The position numbers and the translations under genes are program-made. The notes beneath the pieces were generated by a model that had not been told where the DNA came from, did not search any database, and worked only from the letters and a program-made list of their open reading frames with translations. From Calcarisporiella thermophila CBS 279.70 (lineage: Eukaryota > Calcarisporiellomycota), in the NCBI RefSeq assembly GCF_041956535.1, contig NW_027192197.1, positions 1,013,647 through 1,077,646 on the forward strand: a DNA stretch of 64,000 nt. The letters are read 5' to 3'. Shown piece after piece: positions 22,577 to 35,557 of the stretch. Every line of letters begins with the position of its first letter. The stretch's first letter is position 1.

Positions 22577-25500
22577 ATGGGTGAGGGAAGGTAAGTGGCC
22601 GAATCTCCCCTTCTGCTCGTCTCCCTCCGCTCTAACCCGGCGTTTTTCTGGCGGCTCTGGCCCACAGTATTATCAGCGGGCGCAACCCCCTGACGGTGGA
22701 TCCCACCAATCCGCTGCCGCTCTTTATCGTGCAGATGGTGATCATCGTTGTCACCACCCGCCTGCTTAGCATCCCGCTCGCGTATATCAAACAGCCGAGG
22801 GTCATAGCTGAAGTCATTGGTAACTATTTCTTCCTCCTACCGCGTCATCTCCCGCTTCCCCCTCCTTCTCCGCCTCTTTTCCCTCATCCCTCCCCTTCGT
22901 CGTCATCGCCGCCCTGTACTGAGCCCGCCCTTTGTCTTCCTAATTGTGTATAGGTGGTATCATCTTGGGTCCTTCAGTGCTTGGCCAGATTCCTGGTTTC
23001 CGAGATACCATTTTCCCCAGCGCTTCGTTGCCTTTCCTCAACATCATGGCCAACTTTGGGCTTGTGCTTTATCTCTTCATAGTTGGGCTCGAGCTTGATC
23101 TGAGCGTGCTCGCCAAACGCTTGCGATACAGCTTGTCTATCTCCGTGTGCGGAATGGGCCTCTCTTTCAGCATTGGCGCCGCAATATCCTTCCTGCTCTA
23201 CAACTCGCTCACGGACAAGACGACCCAGTTTGGAAGCTTTCTGTTATTCACTGGTGTATCCTTCACCGTCACCGTAAGTGGACTAATTCGCCGAGGACAC
23301 ACGGACCTTGATATCCCATGGGCTAATCTGCCTTCGCTCTGGCATTGCCCCCCCCCCCCACCTCCCCCTTGTAGGCTTTCCCCGTGCTGGCACGTATCCT
23401 GACCGAGAAAAAACTTCTCACCACGCCGGTCGGTTCTATCGTGATTGCCTCGGCCGCAGTGGACGACGTGGTCTCCTGGATCCTGCTGGCTCTCACCGTG
23501 TCCATCGCCAACAGCTCCTCGAACTGGTCCACCGCCATCTACATCCTTCTCTGCACCCTCGGCTGGGCACTCCTCTTGCTCTTTGCCGTGCGCCCGCTCT
23601 TCATCCTCTTCCTCCGCCGTTGTAACGCGTTTGAGAACGGCCCCTCGCCCTTCGTCACCTCCATCACGCTGATCCTCTGCCTTGTGAGTGCGTTCTACAC
23701 CGAGATCATCGGGGTCCATCCGATCTTCGGCGGCTTTCTCGTGGGCATCATTATGCCCCACGAGGGCGGGTTCGCCCTCGCCATCACGGAGAAGCTCGAG
23801 GATTTGGTCAACCTGCTCTTCCTCCCGCTGTACTTCACCCTCTCCGGTCTCAAGACTCAGATTGGCCTGCTGAACGACGGGATCTCGTGGGGCTTTGTGA
23901 TCCTCGTCATCCTGGGCGCCACCACGGGCAAGGTGACGGCGTGCACGCTCGCCGCCCGTGCCAACCGGCTCTCCTGGCGCGAGTCGTTCACCATCGGGTG
24001 CCTGATGAACACCAAGGGGCTGGTCGAGCTGATCGTGCTGAACCTGGGTTTGGACGCGGGGGTGATCAACGGCCGCATCTTCGCCATCCTGGTGCTCATG
24101 GCCATCGTCACCACCTGCATGACCTCTCCGCTCGTCAGCTGGCTGTACTCGCCCGAGCACCAGCGGCGCATCGAACAAGGCCGCGACGAAAAGCAGAAGG
24201 AGCGGCTCGGTCTCGCCGTACCCTCGGACCGCGAACCGGCGGCCACGCTGGCCGGCAGCGAGGAAAAACTGCAGATCGTCGTATGCCTGAAGCAGGACAT
24301 GCACCACATCCCTGCCCTCATGTCGCTGATCCGCCTGCTCGGCGAACGCGCCATGCCCTCGACTCCGCCGTCGCAGCCGCCCGCCACCCAGCGCCTCGAT
24401 CTTCGCCTGGGCGTGCTCCGAATCATGGAACTCACCCAGCGCACCTCCTCCATCCTCATGATTTCAGACTCGGCCGAGGTCGCCAACCACGACCCCGTGC
24501 TGAACGTGTTCCGCGCGTTTGGCTCGCTGCAGGGGCTGCCGGTGCAGGGCGCGGTAAGCGTGCTCGAGCCCCACGACTACGCCTCGAATGCCGCGGAGCA
24601 CGCCGAGCGGCTCTACGCCGACCTGCTGCTGGTGCCATGGGGCGGAGTGGGCGCCATGGCCGATCTGCACCAGGTGGCCGAGCTGAAGAACCAGCTGCAG
24701 GGGCCCCGGTTCCTGACCCACACCCCGCCGCAGCACCTGCAATTCGTCGCCAACCTGTTCCTGAAGGCTACGTGCTCGGTCGGGTTGTTGGTCGACCGCG
24801 GGTTCGGACGGGGCTCCTTCCACCGCAGCCGCGCCCAGGTCAACCAGGAGGACGGCACCAAGCTGCTGCTGCCATTCTTCGGCGGGCCGGACGACCGCGA
24901 GGCGCTGCTGCTGGTCGTGAAGCTGTGCGCTGACGTCGGCGTCTCCGCCACGGTCATCCGCATGCGCAAGGGCACGAAGACGGTGCAGTCCATGGACAAG
25001 CTCTCTGTGCCGGATGCTGACGCCAAGCCGCCGCTGGACCGCCGCCCCAGCGCGTGTTCCGTCGCGAGCGTCACGTCCTCCGTTTCGCTGGGCAGCATGC
25101 CCGACCCTGCGAACCCGCAGGCCAGCGAGGAGGACGACAAGCTGCTGGAGGAGTGGTTCGGCTCCGGTGCGGCCGAGGCGAAGCGCAGCAAGTATCCGCA
25201 GCTGGAGCGGGTGCACTTCTTCGAGCTCAACACCAGCACCCCGATCCGCACGGTGGTGCAGCGCGCTCGCGGCCTCAGCCCCCGCGACCTGGTCGTGGTG
25301 GGCCGAGCGTTCCGCCAGGAGATCAAGGAAGAGGCGGACGGAGACGGCGCCGGGCCCCTCAAGGGCGAGGAGGAGGACGTCGTCGTCGCCGCCTCGGACA
25401 AGGAGGAGCCCGATCAGGGCCACCAGTCGCGCTCGCGCCCCAAGCGCCAGGGCAGCGCGCTGAGTATCCGCTCGCTCCGTGAACAGAGCGACCAGGTGGC

Positions 25501-25627
25501 GCGCAAGGAGTCTTTGCGCGAGCACCGGCGTGTGCTGGGAGTGGTGGCCCAAAACCTGCTGAATGCCGACATCTCAGCCAGTTTGCTGGTGGTGCAGGCC
25601 GGGAAGGAGAGCAAGAAGCAGGTGTAG
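22577..25627 (+). CDS. K+/H+ antiporter, CPA2 family (Kha1-like)
   Basis: Four exons join to 912 aa. The first holds only 14 coding bases (22577-22590, MGEG), then 22668-22819, 22954-23273 and 23375-25627. Residues about 20-430 form a Na_H_exchanger domain of about 12 membrane segments. Typical motifs are KQPRVIAEVIGGIILGPSVLG, LYLFIVGLELDL, the ion-binding region TAFPVLARIL, the conserved Asp pair in SAAVDDVVSW, and CLMNTKGLVELIVLN. The cytosolic C-terminal half has a VCLKQDMHHIPALMSLIRLL unit resembling universal-stress-like folds, common in fungal Kha1. It probably exchanges K+ or Na+ for protons in Golgi or endosomal membranes. The gene is strongly GC3-biased, which creates long antisense frames that are not genes. 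Confidence 0.93.
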
Positions 25628-27453
25628 CGGGAAGGGGAGTAAAGAGGGGGTCTAACTCTGGTGCGCTCTATGCTAACGCTCTGGGAGCCCATGGAGGCTG
25701 CTGCTCGAATGTATTTTCGTTTTTATTTTGTTATATTTTGATATTTATTCTGTTATACATGGTATACTTTGGAATTTTTCTTTTTTCTTTTTTCTTTTTT
25801 CTTTTTTCTTTCTTTGAAGCCTCAAAACGTACAATTAGCCATATCCTATCTTTCATGGACCAGCTTTCTATAATATTTGTTTATTTCATTTCTTTTTATA
25901 TTTTATTTTATTTTATTTCATTCCACTTTTCTTTATATGAGAGATTGTTAATGTAGTGTTCAAACAGAATTTTTTATTTGTATGGGAAGAATTAAAAATC
26001 TGGATTCTATGATGGAAAAGGAGTCATTTACTATCGGACAAAGTATACTCCCATAGATCGCTCTGAGAGGGAGGCAATACCATTGCCTTCTATATCACAC
26101 GGATCCGCCTCTCTCTGAAAGCAATGCAAATGCCCCTTAATATCATGCCCGGGCCAGAGATTTTCTTTCCTGGCTCACGGATGAAGGGAAGTTAAACATT
26201 TTTGACGAGTAGGAGCAAACTGAACGCGAGTTGTTCAAACTGGAGGGCGATTCTCAGGGGGTGTGACTGTGGGCCTAAGAGGCCCTCTCATAATTCTCGC
26301 AATCCAATTCCCACAATTCCGTCCCTGTTTATTCAAAATCCTCAAATTACTCCGCTGGGCTGGTCAGAGTGGATGGCCTTAACCACTTTTTTAGCCGACG
26401 TCTAGGGGAACAACACACGGAAGGAGGGCTCCGGCCACACCTTCTACTCCTTTCCCTTGGGAGGGTCCGCGAAAAGCCTGTGTAGCCTTTCTCGCAAGAG
26501 GACGGCGAGGCCCTTGCTGGGCGCCCTTCGCATAGAGGGGAGGCTCTCACCAGAAAGCATACCCTGCCGACGGGACCTCTCTAGAGGAAAGAACGTTGGA
26601 TCAGGGTTGAAATGGGGAGCTTCGGGGCGGGAATTTCGCAGTACAATACGTTGGGACGGACCCGTCACAAGGTCTGTTAACTCAATGCGGACTACTCAAA
26701 AAGGTGGTTCTCCTTTATGAAAAGAGAAAGAAAATCGCTGGAGGATGAAAATTGGATGGCATCGAGGGGTTATTGTTTCTAGTGCTAGTGAAAAAAGTTG
26801 CACTACCCTAGATGTCATTGCTTCTTTATAAATTTTCCAATGCCCATCCACTTGCATTACTGGGACAAGAGAGTTTGATGTGTCCAGTCTTTGCTTTCAT
26901 TGCTTTTGATTGTGTTCGAGCAGTAGGCTGCTCCTACAAATTAGCAAGACGCCACTTGATTAGATTGGAGGGGAGAAAGGTACTGTTGAATGACAGTTTG
27001 GGCGGAGGCCGGCTTATCCAAAATGTCATTGATTTGAACGTACTAAACAAATTCGGTGATAAAATGGATTACATATATCCAATGTGATACCCCGCGTCCA
27101 ACAATGATTACCTGCGATACAATCTCCGTAGCATGAAGCTTTCTTCGGGGATACCTTTTAAGTATGCCTCCAAAAAATAGGGTTTGCCCACGCGATATGC
27201 TGGCAGTGCTCCCCGAGGGAAAAATGTTGGGAGGGTGCAGAAGTTGCCTGTTCTTTTCTTTTCTTTTTCGCCCTCTGTTCGCTAGTTTCCCCCGGCAAAG
27301 ATTATCCCCTGATCTTTACGCACTACGATTGATTGTATCCTTTGATATAAACAGTACGTCACCACTCTATTCGTTTGGGTCTTTCTGCACCCTGTCACTA
27401 ATAAACATGAAATTGCCTTGCTATGTTATGAGTAGCTGTCGATACGAAAACCA
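25628..27453. other. AT-rich spacer with microsatellite
   Basis: A (TTTTTC)n tract at about 25775-25815 and TTTTA repeats to about 25920 follow the antiporter. Frames at 26444-26720 and 26812-27087 show no domain and are not called. The segment 26400-26720 is more GC-rich than its surroundings and could be a relic. Confidence 0.4.
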
Positions 27454-30095
27454 ATGAAACTATCAGCGCTGTTCCTAGTTTTTTCGGTGTTTTGCTCCAG
27501 CTTTTATCGCGGGGCTAGGTTGGTGTGCTCTCCCTACGTTCCTCTTTCCTTTCACGATCTAAACGGTCTTTTCTAGTGTAGTGGTCAAGACATCTTAATA
27601 ATAACCAACGCGAATGTATATACAATGTCCTCTACACAAAAGGCGGAGGGGTTTGTGGTGCAATCGGGGAAAATAGTGGACGTCGACCGCAGTGAAGTGC
27701 TACTGGAAAGATGGAGCGGAGATAACGTAAGATAAAATCTTTGGATGATGGGGGAAAAGAGATAAATGCAATCGAGAATTCACTTGTTTTTTTCGGTCTC
27801 TCTTCGTTAAGGCGAAAGTCATTGATATGAAGAATAGGACCATCATTCCTGGGCTAATCGATGCACACGTCGTACGTGGTTTCCAGATATTTTTGAAAGA
27901 GCACCTTTGATTTTGATTATTCTGGTAGTAGCTCATTTTATTCGCTTATTTAATAGCATTTGATGAGACTTGGAATCCAACGCGCTCAAGCGAACCTTCG
28001 TGGGACTCGGTCAGTAGAAGGTAAGTGGCTCTGTGCTAAAGTATCCATAGACAAGTTGTGTCAAACATTTGCATTAATATAGAGGTTCGAGCTCGCCTCC
28101 GCGAATATATTTCTCGTTCTAACCAGACTTTTGGCGACAACCTTTGGGTCCGAGGAAATGGTTGGGACCAGACAGAGTGGCCAGGGGGCCAATTTCCCAC
28201 TGCAGCGGATCTCGATGCAGATCCGATGCTTGCTGCAGTGCCTATTATGCTACTTCGCATAGACAACCATGCGCAGTGGGTCAACACGAGAGTCCTCAAG
28301 ATGATGGAGGCCAAGTACATCAATTTGACAGACATCAAGGTTGAGGGCGGGGAAGTGATCAAGAGCCCGGGGTTGGGGGTGTTTACCGACCAAGCCATGT
28401 CGCTCCTAGGTAATCGATCCGCCTCATTCTACGGTATGGCGGAGCTACTAAACATGCCCTGTTGCCAACCTTGATAGCTCCCCTGGTGCCGCCAGTTTCC
28501 GAGGCAGAGAAGTTCGACGCTCTCGATATAGCGCTCAAGGAGATCCATTCCTTTGGAATAACAGGTGTCCATGATGCTGGAGTAGTCCCCGATGACCTCG
28601 CCTTTTACAAAAAGTATATGTCCATTATATAAACTTTCATACGCCGGTCATGGTTCTAAAGTAAGAGCTAATGCCCTGCTTAATAAAGGGCAGTGGATGC
28701 TGGCAAGTTCCAAATTCGCAACTATGCAATGGTCTCATGCCCGAATCGAAACGATTATTGCGGAGACAGGCTCAACATCACGGCGTTTGAGCACGGGTTC
28801 TTGATCATGCGTAGCGTAAAGCTCTATGTGGATGGAGCGCTAGGGAGCTGGGGTGCAGGTATATTATTCTCCGCTTCTAAAGAGGTTGGCTCATCTACTA
28901 AGACTGCCTTTGATAGCCATGATTCAGCCCTATACTGGTGAGCTGAGCATTTGGCATTTCCTCTTCCAGCAGGACTCATTTGACACTTTAAGATTTTATT
29001 TTGACTATGGGTTACAGACGATCCATCCAAGCCAGGTAATCTCCTCATTAGCGAGAGGAATTTTACGGAGCAGGTAGCAAAATGGATGGAGAGAGTAAGG
29101 ATATATCTAGAACTCTCTCCCTGCCCCAAGCTTATTATCTCATATTGTATAAAGGGCCTACAAGTCAATGCTCACTGCATTGGGGATCTTGCCAACCACA
29201 TCGCCGTCAATGGATTTGAGGAGAATCTAAGAAATCGAACTCAGGGAGAGCTTACTGCTGAGAGAAGGCTTAATGACAAGTATCGACTGAGAATCGAACA
29301 TGCTCAGATATTGGTGGAGTATTCTCGCGATTGACGAGGTCGCTTTTCAAATATCCTAACCCAACTTCTCTTCCTAAAGACGCAGGAAGATATCCAACGC
29401 GTTGGAAAACTTGGGATAATCCCCTCCATGCAACCAACACACGGTAGGAATGGATATTTAAGGGCGTGTTTGTCTTGGATACCCCTCGAAAATTCACTAA
29501 TGACTCTTCATTGATAGCAACTAGCGACATGAATTTTGCTGAAACTCGCGTCGGACCCGACCGGATTAAGGGGGCATATGCTTGGAGATCCTTTTTAAAT
29601 GTTAGGTAACCCCCTTGTAGTCCAAAGTGAATCGATTGGTCCGAAAATAGTATGCTCAACTGGGTGCTTATTGTAGTGTGCCGGCACTTCCCCTTGGATC
29701 AGACTTTCCGGTCGAGAGCGCCAACCCTTTGCTTGGCTTTTATGCGGCTGTGACGCGTTTAACGGTCAATGGCACTTCACCTCAAGGTGACAATGGATGG
29801 TATCCTGAGCAGAAGTTAACGAGAGCAGAGGCTCTGAAAGGATTTACCAGGGACGCAGCTTATGCCAGTTTCCAGGAGGAGAAAGTGAGAGAAAGGATTG
29901 AAGCATGCATAAACTGAGCTTATTCTTCTTTTCTTTTTCCATCAACAGGTGGGTTCGATTGAGCCCGAGAAAGTCGCAGACTTTGTCGTGCTGTCGCAGG
30001 ATATAATGGAGGTACCGCGGGAAGAAATTCTGAACACAAAGGTGTTAGCCACCGTTCTCAACGGCACCGTGGTTTACGGCAACTTGACATTATAA
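27454..30095 (+). CDS. YtcJ-type metal-dependent amidohydrolase, probably secreted
   Basis: About 14 exons, with the first at 27454 encoding a signal-peptide-like MKLSALFLVFSVFCSSFY. Family marks appear in order: ANVYTM near the start, the metal-binding HxH in PGLIDAHVHLM (split by an intron at about 27873), RGNGWDQTEW, the catalytic Lys region VKLYVDGALGSWGA, metal His in VNAHCIGD and RIEHAQIL, and the metal Asp in LGSDFPVE. All expected active-site residues are present, so it should be functional. The family hydrolyses amide or related C-N bonds; the substrate is unknown. A hydrophobic N-terminus implies export or the secretory pathway. The last exon ends VLNGTVVYGNLTL. The surroundings are AT-rich and the intron density is the highest in the window. 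Exact donors are ambiguous for intron 1. Confidence 0.88.
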
Positions 30096-30161
30096 TAAGC
30101 TGCATTTGCACCACCCTTGACGAGCATCTCTGGGCAATACTTATTTGAATTGAATTATCTC

Positions 30162-30167
30162 AATAAA
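30162..30167 (+). terminator. AATAAA polyadenylation-like signal
   Basis: Lies 67 nt downstream of the amidohydrolase stop codon, in the expected orientation. Confidence 0.4.
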
Positions 30168-31277
30168 TAGCTATTCTAAGCTGCATATAAACCTAGAGTG
30201 ATAAAGCTGTGAACAAAGAGCACCAATGGTAAATGCTCCCATCGCTATTTCAATTGGTACTAAACACCACTGCTATGGTACAACCTCCTCGCCTCATCAG
30301 CCTGCTTGTTTTGCGCTATTATAGGTTTAATGGAGATATCACTCTCTGTACAACAATTTATTCTTATCTATTATAGTATGTTGAGAATCCACCCTAGTGA
30401 ATAGAATAAACACATGATGTCCAACCAATCATGACAAGCTTGGAGAACGACTTCGAGTAGGCGATATTTGAATACGAAGGATAATCATCTTCAATTATAA
30501 CTATGTTTGGTATTTGCTATTCCTCTTACGCGTCTAATACGCGTAATGATGTCCCCGACTGAACTTGTCCTCGATTTCTGTAATACTGCGGCAAATTGTG
30601 GGTAAAAGTTTGGTGAGACCTTCTAGCTCTCAAGATAATGAGAGGCTGACGGATGTTCCTTATCAACTCAACCCAATTAGAGTATCAAAGTTTGTTAGGA
30701 GAGAAGGATGTTTCTTGTCATTTTGCTTGATCACAATTTTTTAAGCACGCCTAATTGGTCGATTCCTTGTCTCCTATTCGGTCTAATACTGCGGCTGAAT
30801 AAGAAAAATTGCCAAGAGTGGCAAATGGTTTGCGTCATAATCTATGTTCCAAGAAACAAAGTACAAAAAAAGAAATAAGATAATAAGCTTTCACTGGTGC
30901 CCACCCTTCCCCTCATTACTATTCATGAGCAATTTTTGCATTGCCAACCGCCTTTTTCCAACAAGGTTCCTATTCCTTTGAATCCGAGGGCGATGATATT
31001 GCATTTCAATGTGTTTGTCCTCCTTTTGGTGCGTACTTTAGATACTCATCCCATATTAAGTTTGTCACGTATTGTCATAAGTTGATGATTGAAGCTTGTA
31101 ATATTTCCGAATTTTTCTTATGGGCTCGACCAATCTTGTAGCAGCCAAATCAGGATATAAATATGTGGGGTATTAAATGAGGAAACAAACAAAAAAAAAA
31201 TTCGCCCGGATCCTTTTACATACACAATTGCGCCGTTTTCACTTCATTTCCCTTCCACCCCTCATCTATTCCTGAAG
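30168..31277. other. AT-rich spacer
   Basis: Nothing recognised on either strand. Confidence 0.5.
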
Positions 31278-31487
31278 ATGGATAAAGCACCGATGAACAA
31301 GTTACTCCAAGGTATTCAAAGCCTTCGCGATAGCAAATATATTCCACTCTCGTCGGGGGATGAAGCAAAACACGAACCTGGAGATGCAAAGCAATCGGCA
31401 GGCACGAATCCACCTGCATCCGGTCAGAGAAAGAAGCCAAAATTGATGCAGACACCTGTGCGCTATGGACTCCAGAATCATATATGA
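31278..31487 (+). CDS. small hypothetical protein, 69 aa
   Basis: A single frame starting MDKAPMNKLLQGIQSLRDSK and ending PVRYGLQNHI. It is hydrophilic, Lys/Pro/Ser-rich with no signal peptide or membrane segment. A TATA-like GATATAAATA lies about 125 nt upstream. I recognise no family. It could be a small gene, one exon of something larger, or chance. Confidence 0.25.
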   Translation: MDKAPMNKLLQGIQSLRDSKYIPLSSGDEAKHEPGDAKQSAGTNPPASGQRKKPKLMQTPVRYGLQNHI

Positions 31488-32571
31488 TCCACTCCTCATG
31501 ACGCATCCTCATTACCCACATGTAGTGAATTAATTTTATGTAGTATTATCATTCAGGTTGCATTCAAGTTAACTTATGCTGCTGCATGCTACCCTTTACC
31601 TGCGGGGGAAGGACAATTATACAGCAGGACGATAGATCAGTGTTCCAAATATTCCCTTTTGTTTTTTAGTGTAATTTCATTATTTTTTTATTCATTGACT
31701 CAATAGAATGGAAATTGTTGTCCATTCATTGGAAAACCAAATGATGCACGCCAATCTATCGCTAAATTAATATGGATCGGCGCCATCTCAAGAGAATTGA
31801 GACCGGAGAACAGGTGAATTAAGAATGATTTGAGCATAAGGCTCAGGCAGCAGAGGAGGGAAAACGCTAAACTCCCCACGAGTCGTGACGGACGATGGCC
31901 ACGGCAGAGTGTACATAGGACTGACTGCCTGTGCGCCGACCACTTGTCTCTCGTAGCGATGGCAACCATCTCGGAGCTCCCATAGACCTATTTCTTGTGC
32001 TCGTGGGGCAGGCAGGGTAGGCGCCGGCCTAGGTGCGCTCCGAAGGAGAGGGATTTGCGGCTAGGAAGAAAGAGGGGGAGGGAGAGGAATTTAACAGGAA
32101 TTAGACCTAGCATAACCAGGAGGACCAGTTGGGCAGTTTTGCTGTTTTCATTTTTCCCCCACCTTGCTCTGACACGCCGGATGGACAAATCTACGCGGCA
32201 GTGTTTGATCACAATCTCCTGACATCCAATGAAACCCTCGAACTCTTGACCGAAGATCCGTCTGAATGCGGAAATTCTTAAATTTCTTATAAGTTGCCAA
32301 TTCAATTCATATCCCCCTTTTTTATATGTTCAACAATTTTTTCTCATATTTGGGCATACCTTGCACAGGTCCACTGAATTCACCTAATCTCCATTCACAA
32401 AACGATTCCATTCACTCTACTCACCTCCCCCCATTCTCCCCTTGGCTATATATATTTTTAATTTATTCACTCGTGCTAGCGTATATATCCTAACCCTTAT
32501 AATCCGCGACTTGTGTTCGAAATAAAATTGCGAAATAGTATTGAGCTCTGGAATTTATCATACATTGGAGA
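31488..32571. other. spacer upstream of the M13 peptidase
   Basis: No supported gene. A TATA-like run (GCTATATATATTTTT) lies about 120 nt before the peptidase start, near 32445-32460. Confidence 0.45.
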
Positions 32572-35399
32572 ATGTGGAATTATCTCAATCCCTTTGAGAA
32601 AACGCTTATCTCCACCGCGTGTCTCCTCATAGTACTTGCGCTCTACTCAGCATCCCTTCCATACTCTCATAGCATCCACCATGATGTTTTTATGTTAAGA
32701 GACGAAATCCCCATGGATCAGGCTGAATCCAATGGCCCGGCTCAATCCTCTTCTGCGCAGTGGTGCGTTGAGCCGGAATGCTTGTTGGCGGCGGCGGGAA
32801 TCATGCAAGACATGGATAAGACCGTGAACCCATGCGACGACTTTTATGCATACAGGTAAATGGAATGAATTCTAACCCACGCATAGCTAGTGTATGCACG
32901 TGTAGTTTAACCTTTTTATGGGGCCATGTCTAGCTGTGGTGGGTGGATAAAATCGCACACTATACCGCAAGACAAATCTTCAATTGGGGTGTTTGACACG
33001 CTTTCTGATCAAAACAAGGTAGGTTGACATTGAATGGGTGTATGGCATTAGGAATGCTCGAAGAGAAAATTCACCCCACAAAATGTCATATGCTTAACAG
33101 GAAGTCCTGCGTGACATCCTCGAGGGCCAATTTAAACCCGAAAATAATGACCAGACTGACTTGGCCAACTTCAACAAGATCAAAGCTGTGTATGATGCAT
33201 GCATGAACGAGACACAAATCGAGTCGCTAAAGGCTGCCCCAATACTTCCGGTGATTAAAACGGTGCTCGACAACATCCCGCTTGCAATCCCCCTCCCCCA
33301 ATGCTATTCGGGGCAACCCCCTGATGGCAAGCCGGTAGACTACAAGACACTGTCGAAAACGCTGGGCCTGATGGCAAACATCGGGCTGGACTCTCTGGTT
33401 GGGCCAGGGGTGGACGTGGACGCCCACGATCCAAACATAAATGTGCTCTACATTTCCTCAGCCGGCATCTCCCTCCCGAGCAAGGAGTACTATAAAGAGA
33501 CAGATTTGCTTGCCGTGTACCGCACAACCATCTCCGACACCTTTCGGCTGACACTTGGCGAACTCTCCGAGCAGCTCTGGCCAGGCACCCCCGTCCCGGC
33601 GGACATGTGGGATCGGATGGCCGAGCAGGTAGTACAGTTTGAGGTGACACTCGCGAATGTATCACTCACCCCAGGGCAGCTCCATGATCCCGTCTTCACC
33701 TACAACCCGATGACATTCAGCGAATTGGCGCAGTCCGCCCCCAACATCGACTGGACCTTGATGGTGCAGACCTGGCTCGAGGACTTTGCTTCGGTTCCCG
33801 AAAAGGCTGTGATCGATTCGCCTGCCTACATGCGCGCTCTCTCCAATGATATCCTCCCCACCACCCCACAACCAACGGTTATTGCCTACCTATTGTGGCG
33901 TTCGATTAACAGCTACATAGGTTTCCTTCACACCACTTACCAAAAGCCGGCACGTCGCCTTAACCAGAAGCTCTCGGGCGTGAATGCAGATGTATTGCCC
34001 CCGAGGTGGCGCGTGTGCCAAGGGGTGGTGAACGGGGCAATCGGGCAGGGGGCTGGCCGGTACTTCGTCATGCGCAAATTTGCAGGTGAATCGAAGGAGA
34101 CCGCCGAGAGCATGATAAATGCACTCAAGGACATCTTCAAGCAGCGGTTGCCCCAGCTCGACTGGCTCGATGAGCCCACCCGGATCCGTGCGATCGAAAA
34201 GGTCGACAAGCTGGCGGTGAAGGTGGGTTACTCGTCGCAGACCTTGAATCTGATGGACCCGAAGTCGATCGAGAAGTACTACGCTAATTTCACCTCCAAC
34301 TCGCTGGACTACCTCGGGAATGCAATTCGTTCGTCTCGATTTGGCAACAACAAGGCCAAGTTTCGGCTGGGCAAACCCGTGGACAAGACCCTCTGGCATA
34401 TGACTCCGCAAACCGTGAATGGTATTTATCTTAAGAATAGGAAGCAAGCATTCGCCTGCATACAGTTTTGACTGATCATTTCCCCCCATTTTTTCTATCC
34501 CTCCATTCTCCTTTGGTATTCAGCTTACTATAGGTAAATACTACACGATTGCCTTTGTACTGGGCGACCGCCTTTTACTAACCTCCTTCGCTTTTGCACC
34601 TCTCCATCTTAGCCCTTCCAGCAACGAAATCGTGTTTCCTGCGGGTATTCTCCAGCAGCCCTTCTTCAACGGGAAACTCCCTGAGTACCTAAATTTTGGA
34701 GGGGTCGGGGTGGTGATTGGGCATGAACTCACCCACGCCTTCGATAACCACGGACGCCTCTTTGACCCGACCGGTAAGCTGACCGACTGGTGGACCAATT
34801 CGACCGCGTCCTCCTTTGAGCAAAAATCCAAATGCTTTATCAGTCAGTACGACAACTTCACGATCAAGGGGCCGGATAACAGTGATGTGCACGTGAATGG
34901 CAACCTGACGCTGGGCGAAAATCTGGCTGACAATGGAGGGTGAGTTCAAGTAAAATACATACATCTCTCTATAGAATGTTCACCGGTGGCTACTAGAATC
35001 CGTGAGTCGTATCTCACTTGGAAAGCGCGGTTTGATTCGGATCCCCAGCAACAGGCCCATAACAATCGGTTGCTCCCGGGGCTTGACGCATTCACTCGCG
35101 AGCAACTTTACTTTATCTCTTTTGCTCGTGTGTGGTGCAGTAGCTACAAGCCCGAGAAGCTGGTCCAGCTAGTTCGTACAGATCCCCACTCCCCAACCCA
35201 ACACCGCGTGAATGGAGCGGTCATGAATAGCCCGCTTTTTGCTGAGACCTTCAAGGTGAGGAAACAAGTTTACGACCCCCCTCTAGAGTAGCCATTTTCA
35301 TTGACTAATTTTTTTTTTTTGGAATTTCCTCTCTCCCACCTATCACAGTGTCCTCCTGGATCACCAATGAACCCGGGAGCAAGATGTGAGATTTGGTAG
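32572..35399 (+). CDS. M13 zinc metallopeptidase (neprilysin family)
   Basis: Seven exons (32572-32855, 32934-33018, 33101-34421, 34524-34533, 34613-34939, 34997-35255, 35349-35399) give 778 aa, the standard length. It is a type II membrane protein: short cytosolic N-terminus, one membrane anchor (STACLLIVLALYSASLPYS), then the ectodomain beginning with CDDFYAYRSCGGW. The zinc site is HELTHAFD at about residues 603-610, with the third ligand Glu and the Asp partner in GENLADNGG (about 667). The substrate-binding segment NAYYSPSSNEIVFPAGILQ precedes it. The terminus CPPGSPMNPGARCEIW matches the conserved family ending. Its likely role is cleaving extracellular or vacuolar-lumen oligopeptides. 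Exon 4 is only 10 nt long. Confidence 0.95.
34524..34533 (+). other. 10-nt microexon
   Basis: CTTACTATAG lies between a CAG acceptor and a GTAAAT donor. It is required to supply residues AYY of the invariant NAYY motif. Phase works exactly: one base from exon 3, ten from the microexon and one from exon 5. Confidence 0.85.
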
Positions 35400-35414
35400 A
35401 AGAAAGCTGTATTT

Positions 35415-35506
35415 TTGCATGGCATGCTTGGCTTGAATTATTATAAGTTTGCTTTTTATTTTGCATGGCATGCTTGGCTTGAGTTTTTATAAGTTTGCTT
35501 TTTATT
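35415..35506. repeat. 46-bp tandem duplication
   Basis: Two adjacent copies beginning TTGCATGGCATGCTTGGCTT, 35415-35460 and 35461-35506, differing at two positions. They begin 15 bases after the M13 peptidase stop, so they lie in its 3' untranslated or terminator region. Confidence 0.9.
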
Positions 35507-35557
35507 ATAAATGGTATTAATATACATGTATTCCAGCGGCCACTATAGAAAGTCTCA

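Noticed and set aside
23198-25552. Long minus-strand frames (369 and 362 codons) opposite the antiporter gene
   Set aside because: They mirror a GC3-biased gene, show Arg/His/Gln-rich composition and no domains, and the sense strand has clear transporter motifs.
26812-27457. 91- and 97-codon plus-strand frames
   Set aside because: No domains, AT-rich, no supporting splice partners.
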